Shown here: piece after piece, positions 58,054 to 64,000 of the stretch
Layout: each line of letters opens with the position of its first letter
Numbering within the stretch: position 1 is the stretch's first letter
Assembly (NCBI RefSeq): GCF_001053185.1
Contig: NZ_CSTD01000002.1
Span: 317,577 to 381,576, forward strand
Reading direction: 5' to 3'
Origin: Mycobacterium bohemicum DSM 44277
GTDB taxonomy: Bacteria > Actinomycetota > Actinomycetes > Mycobacteriales > Mycobacteriaceae
DNA length: 64,000 bases
Position numbers and translations under genes: made by a program
Notes under the pieces: generated by a model
The model's input: the letters and a program-made list of their open reading frames with translations, nothing else
Told to the model about the DNA's origin: nothing
Database searches by the model: none

Positions 58054-60644
58054 GGGATTTCCTCCTGGTTCGTCGGGTCGGTGTCGTCGGCCGGCGTTGT
58101 GGTCTCCCATTGCCGCCAGTCGTTGCGGGTCCAGCGCTGCCAGTCGTGGCCGGGGTGTTCCCGCGCGGCCAGGCTCACCCAGTCATTCCCGAACAGCTGC
58201 TGCAGGATGGGATTTCGCTCGATGATCAGGTCGATGCGGTGCAGCGGTGCCTGCACCACGGTCAGCAGCCGCATGGGTTCGTGCCCGAAGGAGCCACCGT
58301 CGGAGATCGACTGCGCGGGCAGGCCGAGCTGAAGGTCGCCGCCGTGTCCGGCGAGCACGCCCACCCGTCCCAGGACGTTGTGGATGGTCTTGGTTCCCGC
58401 GCCGAACATCTCGGGTGCCACCGCCGAGAAGTAGTACTGGCAGTTGATCCACTGAGCGACCACCATCGGCGCGGTGAGGATCGTTTCCAGCGCGGTACCG
58501 TCGGCGTCGACGGCGGCGTCGTAGGAGTGCAGGAAGACGCGGCGCTGCAGGTCGATCCCGGCGGTGATCTCGCGCGGCGCGATGATGAAGGCCGCGTTGC
58601 CGGCCAGCCCCCACTCGGGGAAAACCTGCGCCCAGTCGACGGACCTGGCCGCGACGTGCCGCGAGGCGCGCACTGGCGAGGCGTCGGCCGGTGCGCCCGG
58701 AAGCGCCGGGCAGCGCTCCGCGGCGAGTTCGGCTCCGGCGCGCGCGAGGTCCTCGATGAGCCGGCTCACGTCGCGGCGATGACTGAGCGGAACCAGGTGC
58801 TGGTCCAGGACCGTGACCTGGTCCGTGGCGGTGTCGTGTTGAGCCGGAAGGAACCAGGTGTCTTGCGGTATCGCGATGCCCAGGTCGCGCAATTCCGCGC
58901 GCACGGCGCGGTCGTTGAGTATTGCCGCGGCGGTGCGGGCGTTGGGACCACCGGCCTGCCCGCCGCAAGCGCCGCAGTCCAGCGCCGCGAGGTACGGATT
59001 GTTCTCGGTGGTGCTGCCGTGCCCGCAGAGGACGACGAGGCGCGCGAACTCGCCGGTAAGGCCCATCATGGTCAGTGCGACTTGCGCGTACAGCGTGCGG
59101 TGGGCCAGGTCGACGGCCTCGTTGACCGACAACACGGTGGGTGCGGGGGGCGCCAGCCGGTCTCGCAGCCGCCGCCTCAACGAGCCGCTGCCACCGGGGA
59201 TCAAGGTTTTGGCCGCCGCCCAGGGCGCGGCCGCCCAGCCCGCCGCTTCGGCCAATGCGAACGGGGCGATGGGCTCTCGCTTGGCCGAATGAAAGGCCTC
59301 CTCCGCGCCGGCGAAGAGCGCGGTGCCGTTTTGCAGGCGGCGCACCGCGCGGTCGGCGGCCGGTGCGGGGTTTTCGCGGATGTCGTACTCGGGGTGGATG
59401 AGCACGGGGCACAGGTCGCTGGGCGCGCCGCCGAGCAGGTCGGTGAACCGGATGGATACGGCGAAAAACCCTGCGAAGCCCAGTGTTTCGTATCCGCCGA
59501 GGGATTCCATGTGTCGGCGCAGGCCCTCGGAGCGGGTGTCGATGCAGCAGACCAGCTGGGCCCGCGGGTGCTGGTGGTCACGCGCCGGCGCGCTCTGGGC
59601 AATGGATCGCAGCAGCGCGTCCCGATAATGGGCCTCGTAGGCTTGCTGCCAAACGATTTGCCTGGAGGTCACCGGAAGGGCCGACAAGACCCTTGCGGCA
59701 CTGGACCACTCGCTCTCGCTGACATTGGTCAGACCCCAGATTCGTGCCACCGAGGCGGCCCGTTCGCGTGCCAACGGGATACTCGGGCGGGCATTCGGCT
59801 TCGCCGGCGTCTGTCGGTCACCGGCGTTGTGCGACAACAACACCGCTTCGTATGTCAGCCGCATGGCCAGGTAGTCCAGCAGGTCGATCCCGGCTTCGCG
59901 GCCGACGCGCCACCGGACGTGTGCCGCCCAACCCGGCAGCCGGGTCAGGTGTGCTTGCAGATAGGCGATGCGTTCGTCTGCCGTCACGCCCAGCCGTTGC
60001 AGTGCCAGCAGCGCGGCGTCGTCCGCCCGGTGGGGCACCGCGCGCAGTGCGCGGCGCACCCTTCGGCTCAGCGTGTGGTCGCCGGGGGCCAGTGCCCGCC
60101 AGGCGTGGTAGAACCCGTTGCCGCGTCCGGGCATTGCCCAGTCCGCGGCGGGGGCACCGAAGTAGGCCGCGCACCACTTGGCGGCTTGCGCGTCGACCCG
60201 CTCCGCCACCTCGGGTGCGGTGGCCTCGGCCCGGGTCACGTTGCGCCGCAGGGGTTCCGGCGCGGGACTGCCGTGCAAAAGGTCGGCGAGCAGCAATTCG
60301 GCGGGCGTGCACTCGCGGGTTGCCATCCGCACGGTCGGCCCGTCCAGCAAGGCCGGGTAGCGCAGTCGCAGCGCCGACTCCAGGTCGGAGTCGGTGATCC
60401 GCCCGCGGCGGTACAGCTCGCGGTAGGCCGTTTCGTGGAGCAGCCCCGCGACGCCGTACAGGTCGCCGCCGCGGCGGACCGCCTGCTCGAAGGGCATGGG
60501 CTCCAGTCCGGCCAGCGGGTTGACCGCGATGAAGGTCTCCAGCGGGTAGTGCGTCGGTATCACACGGGCCGCCAGGTTCACCTCGCTCCGCAGCTGCGCT
60601 CGGTCGGTGTCGACCGACGCGTCCAGCACCATCGCCATCGGCAT
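58044..60644 (-). CDS. dabA: DabA, DUF2309 inorganic-carbon transporter subunit
   Basis: 866 residues of the UPF0753/DUF2309 family, the beta-CA-like subunit of DAB complexes (DABs accumulate bicarbonate; MpsB in Staphylococcus). The zinc site is complete: Cys367 and Asp369 in VCCIDTRSE, His542 in CGHGSTTENN and Cys557 in LDCGACGG, with 15 residues from His to Cys as in Halothiobacillus DabA. It has no membrane helices and should dock on DabB, hydrating CO2 vectorially with cation energy. ATG 60644 shares one base with the dabB stop (TGATG). A longer upstream open frame runs antisense-like through dabB codons and is not real coding. Confidence 0.93.
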   Translation of the reverse strand: MPMAMVLDASVDTDRAQLRSEVNLAARVIPTHYPLETFIAVNPLAGLEPMPFEQAVRRGGDLYGVAGLLHETAYRELYRRGRITDSDLESALRLRYPALLDGPTVRMATRECTPAELLLADLLHGSPAPEPLRRNVTRAEATAPEVAERVDAQAAKWCAAYFGAPAADWAMPGRGNGFYHAWRALAPGDHTLSRRVRRALRAVPHRADDAALLALQRLGVTADERIAYLQAHLTRLPGWAAHVRWRVGREAGIDLLDYLAMRLTYEAVLLSHNAGDRQTPAKPNARPSIPLARERAASVARIWGLTNVSESEWSSAARVLSALPVTSRQIVWQQAYEAHYRDALLRSIAQSAPARDHQHPRAQLVCCIDTRSEGLRRHMESLGGYETLGFAGFFAVSIRFTDLLGGAPSDLCPVLIHPEYDIRENPAPAADRAVRRLQNGTALFAGAEEAFHSAKREPIAPFALAEAAGWAAAPWAAAKTLIPGGSGSLRRRLRDRLAPPAPTVLSVNEAVDLAHRTLYAQVALTMMGLTGEFARLVVLCGHGSTTENNPYLAALDCGACGGQAGGPNARTAAAILNDRAVRAELRDLGIAIPQDTWFLPAQHDTATDQVTVLDQHLVPLSHRRDVSRLIEDLARAGAELAAERCPALPGAPADASPVRASRHVAARSVDWAQVFPEWGLAGNAAFIIAPREITAGIDLQRRVFLHSYDAAVDADGTALETILTAPMVVAQWINCQYYFSAVAPEMFGAGTKTIHNVLGRVGVLAGHGGDLQLGLPAQSISDGGSFGHEPMRLLTVVQAPLHRIDLIIERNPILQQLFGNDWVSLAAREHPGHDWQRWTRNDWRQWETTTPADDTDPTNQEEIPCR

Positions 60645-62227
60645 CACTGGGGCGCTCCCGTCGGTTGCAGGGTCCGGGGATCGGTTGTCGGCAGCGGCCG
60701 CGGGCGGACTGCGGGAACGTGTCCCGCCGCCAGGGCCCGGCTGTAGAGGGCCCGGTGCAGCCGGGCGACGAAGCCGCCCGGAGGGGGTTGGCGCAGCAGC
60801 GTCAGCAGGGCGAGCACGACCGCTACCGCCGCGACGCCAGCCGAGGACGCGGTCGGTACGGCGACCGGCGGAATGTCGGGGTCCAGGAACCGGGTCACGG
60901 CGCTCACCAGCGCCACGTAGCCCAGGGCCGCAACCAGCAGTGCGCCCACCCCGGCGAGGGCGCTCCTGGGCCCGGGGTTGCGTCCCAGCCAGCCCGCCAG
61001 CGCCGACGCGCCGGTGGCCCAGGCGAACACCAGCAGCGCGGTTGCCGAGCCGTGTTCGGCGTCGGACGGCCGGATCACGTTGCAGGCCAGGTAAAGAGCG
61101 GCGGCGGCGGCTGCCATCGCGGTGAGGTGGACCGTGAGGCGCCCGGCGGCGCTGCGCGGCGCCGCGGGCGGCCTCGCGGCCTCGCGTCGCTGCCGGGCGA
61201 TCGCCGACCCGGACGACAAGAACAGCGTGGCCTTGTAGAACCCGTGACCCACCAGGTGGAAAACCGCCGCCGCCGAAAGACCCAGCCCGCAGGTCAAGAT
61301 CATGAAACCCATCTGGGCCATCGTGGAAAACACCAGCGAGCCCTTGATATCGGATTTGGTGAGCATCACGACGGCGCCGTAGACCATGCTGAGGGTTCCC
61401 GCCGCGAAAGCGAGGCCCATCGCCAAACCCGATTCGCTGACGACCGGGCTCATCCGTACCAGCAGCACTCCGCCGGCGTTGACCACACCGGCGTGCAGCA
61501 GCGCGGAGACCGGCGTCGGCGCGGCCAGGGTGGCCGGCAGCCAGCGGTGAAACGGGATTTGCGCCGACCGCGAGAGCGCCGCCACCACAGTCAGGGCGGC
61601 GGCCGCCAGCAGGATCGGTGACGCTTTGCCAATTCCCTTGGTGCCCAGAGCGGACAGGTCGACGTTGCCCCACCGCGCGGTGAGCAGGCTGACCGCCGAC
61701 CACAAGGCCAGATCGCCCACCGCGAATGCGATCGCCGTGCGCCGCACGCCGTCACGCGCGGCGGGCAGCGCCCAGTAGGTCGCCAGCAGCAGGCACATCG
61801 CGGTGCCGGCCAGGGTCCAGCAGAACGCCAGCCCGATGAGAGTCGCAGAGGTCATCAGCCCGGCGGAGGCGGCGGTGAGCAGCCCGGCGCCGCCGGTGAA
61901 CCATGACGAGCGACTCTCGCGGGCAAGGTAGCGCAGGGCGAAGACCTGCGCCACCGCGCTGACGCCGTACACCAGGAGAAGCAGCAGCGTGCTGAGCCGG
62001 TTCGCTTCGAGCCCGACGAGCGTTGCGCCCGTAGCGGATTCGAGCCTCGCGGACAGCGGCCCGTAGATCAGTACGCGGACCATCAGGAGGCACGCCCCGA
62101 GGAATCCGGCGCCGGCGGCCCCGGCGCCCAGGCGGCCGACCAGGCCTGCTCGTCGTGGACCCGCCACCATCGCGCCCAGCGGAGCGAGCAAGGGCAATGT
62201 GACAACCCCGACCAGGACGGCGCTCAC
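60644..62227 (-). CDS. dabB: DabB, NuoL/MrpA-like proton channel subunit
   Basis: 527 residues, about 13 membrane helices, of the proton-translocating antiporter family (MpsA in Staphylococcus). Key half-channel elements: HRWLPATLAAPTPVSALLHAG (a strongly conserved NuoL segment), the TM Lys in TKSDIKGSLVFSTMAQMGFM and VGHGFYKATLFLSSG. It couples to dabA, so I assign DabB and not a complex I subunit. GTG 62227 with a weak ribosome site. First gene of the four-gene operon. Confidence 0.9.
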   Translation of the reverse strand: MSAVLVGVVTLPLLAPLGAMVAGPRRAGLVGRLGAGAAGAGFLGACLLMVRVLIYGPLSARLESATGATLVGLEANRLSTLLLLLVYGVSAVAQVFALRYLARESRSSWFTGGAGLLTAASAGLMTSATLIGLAFCWTLAGTAMCLLLATYWALPAARDGVRRTAIAFAVGDLALWSAVSLLTARWGNVDLSALGTKGIGKASPILLAAAALTVVAALSRSAQIPFHRWLPATLAAPTPVSALLHAGVVNAGGVLLVRMSPVVSESGLAMGLAFAAGTLSMVYGAVVMLTKSDIKGSLVFSTMAQMGFMILTCGLGLSAAAVFHLVGHGFYKATLFLSSGSAIARQRREAARPPAAPRSAAGRLTVHLTAMAAAAAALYLACNVIRPSDAEHGSATALLVFAWATGASALAGWLGRNPGPRSALAGVGALLVAALGYVALVSAVTRFLDPDIPPVAVPTASSAGVAAVAVVLALLTLLRQPPPGGFVARLHRALYSRALAAGHVPAVRPRPLPTTDPRTLQPTGAPQ

Positions 62228-62278
62228 CGCGGATCACCACCGGGTGCCGTCGTTGTTCGAGCCACTCGCATGCGAAGG

Positions 62279-62308
62279 AAACTACGCGATGTCTAATACG
62301 TGTGTCAA
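62279..62308 (-). promoter_or_regulatory. Candidate promoter of the dab operon
   Basis: On the minus strand a perfect -35 TTGACA (62308-62303) is followed after 18 bases by TAGTTT (62284-62279), a poor -10. Start would be near 62272, giving a leader of about 45 bases before dabB. Confidence 0.5.
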
Positions 62309-62312
62309 TCAT

Positions 62313-62330
62313 CATGAAATGTTATTCATG
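62313..62330. promoter_or_regulatory. Perfect inverted repeat between divergent operons
   Basis: CATGAA (62313-62318) and TTCATG (62325-62330) around a six-base centre, four bases upstream of the -35 of the dab promoter and about 230 bases before the ArsR gene. The sequence around it is clearly AT-rich compared with the window. Candidate regulator site for the ArsR protein or another factor. The rest of the 331-base gap contains a GATAAT -10-like box (62503-62508) before the ArsR gene and the inverted repeat CAACC...GGTTG (62522-62538). Confidence 0.45.
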
Positions 62331-62558
62331 TAACGAAATCGGTATCGGTTGTGACCGAGACGGTGTGTTCAACGTCATAGCCCGCGGCGGCGGCCGGTGG
62401 CTGCACGGAATCGTCCCTGCTCATCGGGTACACAGCGGTTGTGGCAGAAGCGCGCGGGCCGCCGGGCGGTTACTCGCCGGCGCGCGAGGCAAAGCACGAT
62501 CTGATAATTTCTTCAACTATTCAACCGGTCGAAGGTTGCACTTTCCAGGAGATGCGTC

Positions 62559-62894
62559 GTGTCGGAGCCGCTGTACAAGCTCAAGGCGGAGTTTTTCAAG
62601 ACGCTGGGACATCCCGCGCGCATCAGGGTTCTCGAGTTGCTGGTGGACGGGGACAAGTCGGTCGCCGAGCTGTTGCCAGAGGTGGGGCTGGAATCGTCGA
62701 ATCTGTCGCAACAGCTCGGCGTGCTGCGCCGGGCCGGGGTGGTTCGGGCTCTGCGGGACGGCAACACGGTGATCTACTCGATCGCGTCGCCGGACATCGC
62801 CGAACTGCTGCTGGTCGCGCGCAAGGTGCTCACCGGCGTGCTCAGCGACCGGGTCGCGGTGCTCGAAGACCTGCGCGCGGACGGCGGGAACTAG
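62559..62894 (+). CDS. ArsR-family regulator, Rv0081 type
   Basis: 111 residues. Winged HTH with KTLGHPARIRVLELLVDG, VGLESSNLSQQLGVLRRAGV and a wing GNTVIYSI. No cysteine metal-binding motif (the ELCVC position reads SVAELL), so it is probably not a metal sensor. Very similar to Rv0081, a hypoxia-linked hub regulator that in M. tuberculosis heads the Rv0081-Rv0087 operon. GTG 62559 after CAGGAG. Next gene four bases downstream. Confidence 0.88.
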   Translation: MSEPLYKLKAEFFKTLGHPARIRVLELLVDGDKSVAELLPEVGLESSNLSQQLGVLRRAGVVRALRDGNTVIYSIASPDIAELLLVARKVLTGVLSDRVAVLEDLRADGGN

Positions 62895-62898
62895 CGCC

Positions 62899-63378
62899 AT
62901 GGGCTGGATCGGCAAAATACTCCGGGTGGGTCGGGTCACCGAACCTGCCCCACCGCGACCCCCACAGCAGTCGAAATCGGCTGCCGCAGTGCGTGGTTCG
63001 CTTCAGATCCGGCACGTCGATGCGGGATCGTGCAACGGGTGCGAGGTGGAGATCGCGGCCGCGTTCGGCCCCGTGTACGACGCGGAGCGGTTCGGTGTCC
63101 GGCTGGTCGCCTCTCCGCGGCACGCCGACGCGCTGCTGGTGACCGGGGTCGTGACGCGCAACATGGCCGGTCCCCTGCTGGCCACACTCGAGGCCACCCC
63201 GCGGCCGCGGTGGGTGATCGCCTGCGGGGACTGCGCTTTGAACCAGGGCGTGTTCGAAGGGGCGTACGGTGTGGTGGGCGCCGTTGGCGACGTGGTGCCC
63301 GTCGACGTGGAGATCGCGGGGTGCCCGCCGGAACCGGGACAGATCATCGCCGCCTTGCGATCGGTGACCGGAAAGTGA
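62899..63378 (+). CDS. NuoB-like small subunit of a group 4 hydrogenase-type complex (Rv0082)
   Basis: 159 residues, equal to Rv0082. Four cysteines suited to the N2-type [4Fe-4S] cluster: the pair in GSCNGCEVE, one in ACGDCA and one in GCPPEP. This is the electron-transfer subunit found in formate hydrogenlyase (HycG/HyfI) and complex I (NuoB). Overlaps the next gene by GTGA. The partner subunits continue beyond the window. Confidence 0.87.
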   Translation: MGWIGKILRVGRVTEPAPPRPPQQSKSAAAVRGSLQIRHVDAGSCNGCEVEIAAAFGPVYDAERFGVRLVASPRHADALLVTGVVTRNMAGPLLATLEATPRPRWVIACGDCALNQGVFEGAYGVVGAVGDVVPVDVEIAGCPPEPGQIIAALRSVTGK

Positions 63379-64000
63379 CCGCGGTACTCACCGCCGGGAC
63401 GTCCCACCCGCCGATTGCGCCGTCTCGCAATAACTTCGGCCCCGAGATCGCGGGGGCATTGACATCGGTGGTCGGCGCCTGCGGGGTGGCCGCGGGCGGG
63501 CTGGGCATGTTCGGCGCCGTGCGCTCGATACATATCGGGTGGTTGCTCCCCCTGGCGGGCGTCCGGCTGGAACTCGATCCGCTGGGGGGCTTCTTCATGG
63601 CGCTCGCGGGCGCGGTGGCCGTCGCCGTCGGACCGTATGTGATCGGCTATGCCCGCCGCGAGCGCGTGGGCGCGGTATCCCTGGCGGTGCTGCCCGCGTT
63701 CGTCGCGGCCATGCTGCTGGTGCCGGCGGCCGGGTCCGTCACCACCTTCGTCCTGGCGTGGGAATTGATGGCGATCTCCTCGGTGGCGCTGGTGCTGACC
63801 GAGCACACCCGTCCTGACGTCCGCTCCGCGGCGCTGGTGTATGCGGTGATGACACAGCTGGGGTTTGCGGCGATCCTGATCGGGCTGGTCGTTCTCTCGG
63901 CGGCCGGTCATGCCGACCGGTTCGCCGACTTCGGCCCGATACCGGAGGGAGTCCGCACCGCCGCCTTCGGGTTGACCGTGGTGGGATTCGGGTCCAAGGC
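63375..64000 (+). CDS. NuoL/HyfB-like membrane subunit (Rv0083), N-terminal part
   Basis: 208 codons before the window ends; the homolog Rv0083 has about 640. Hydrophobic helices at the start (LTSVVGACGVAAGGLGMFGA and others) and the conserved FVLAWELMAISSVALVL segment of proton-translocating antiporter subunits. Part of the Rv0081-Rv0087 type operon expected to encode a membrane-bound hydrogenase-like complex. GTG 63375 overlaps the previous stop. Confidence 0.85.
   Translation, partial: MTAVLTAGTSHPPIAPSRNNFGPEIAGALTSVVGACGVAAGGLGMFGAVRSIHIGWLLPLAGVRLELDPLGGFFMALAGAVAVAVGPYVIGYARRERVGAVSLAVLPAFVAAMLLVPAAGSVTTFVLAWELMAISSVALVLTEHTRPDVRSAALVYAVMTQLGFAAILIGLVVLSAAGHADRFADFGPIPEGVRTAAFGLTVVGFGSK

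Noticed and set aside
58110..60746. An 878-codon open frame antisense to dabA
   Set aside because: dabA has a full zinc site and coupled neighbours; the antisense product is low-complexity.
61070..61703. N-terminal extension of the dabA frame to 61703
   Set aside because: It overlaps conserved dabB sequence in another frame; ATG 60644 couples exactly to the dabB stop.
60644..62227. dabB as NADH dehydrogenase subunit L of complex I
   Set aside because: No other nuo genes on this strand and direct coupling to a DUF2309 gene indicate DabB.

Overview
The window is chromosomal DNA from a slow-growing Mycobacterium outside the M. tuberculosis complex, probably M. avium-like. The evidence is high GC content, many GTG starts, mycobacterial proteins recognisable along the whole length, and gene order matching M. 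tuberculosis Rv3669 down to Rv3591c in reverse. Species-level placement is inference. Ortholog names come from memory of those genomes, not from a search.

Layout. 1-8.9 kb: holin-like membrane protein (partial), secreted serine protease, acs, a DUF4232 exported protein and the dppABCD peptide importer. 8.9-14.5 kb: a damaged stretch. The Rv3662c homolog has an internal deletion, ssd and the Rv3651 homolog are truncated and fused tail to tail (the tad pilus genes that lie between them in M. tuberculosis are gone), and an Rv3649-type helicase has lost its 5' half. Two small RNA genes survive here, an Ms1/MTS2823-like RNA and a 6C RNA. 14.2-21.3 kb: cspA, topA, a membrane adenylate cyclase, DNA polymerase III delta' and tRNA-Thr(CGT). 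21.4-28.1 kb: arabinogalactan galactosamine genes (galE1, ppgS and partners), a TerC-like protein and ppa. 28.2-32.3 kb: a PBP4-type carboxypeptidase, a metalloprotease-like protein, tilS and hpt. 32.4-37.5 kb: a 13E12-type HNH protein, an alcohol dehydrogenase, a flavin monooxygenase, ephA and a VOC protein. The ESX/PE/PPE and espACD genes that flank ephA in M. tuberculosis are absent. 37.6-52.3 kb: ftsH, folE-folP-folB-folK, panC-panD-coaX, lysS, lsr2 and clpC1. 52.4-56.6 kb: a compact cobalamin riboswitch controlling cbtB-cbtA, a frameshifted histidine phosphatase, lpqF, mhuD and a hydrolase.

56.7-64 kb is the most interesting part. A leftward operon dabB-dabA-PII-like-carbonic-anhydrase-like looks like a DAB (DUF2309/NuoL-type) inorganic carbon uptake system. 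It is divergent from an Rv0081-Rv0082-Rv0083 type operon (ArsR regulator and group 4 hydrogenase-like subunits), and the shared intergenic region holds a TTGACA promoter element beside a perfect inverted repeat. The carbonic anhydrase homolog keeps its zinc ligands but lacks the catalytic arginine, so it may be a sensor or partner, while DabA keeps a full zinc site.

Functionally the window mixes housekeeping (folate, pantothenate/CoA, tRNA modification and charging, proteolysis, DNA topology), cell-wall work and nutrient import (peptides, cobalt, probably bicarbonate). No insertion sequence, CRISPR array, rRNA or replication origin was recognised.
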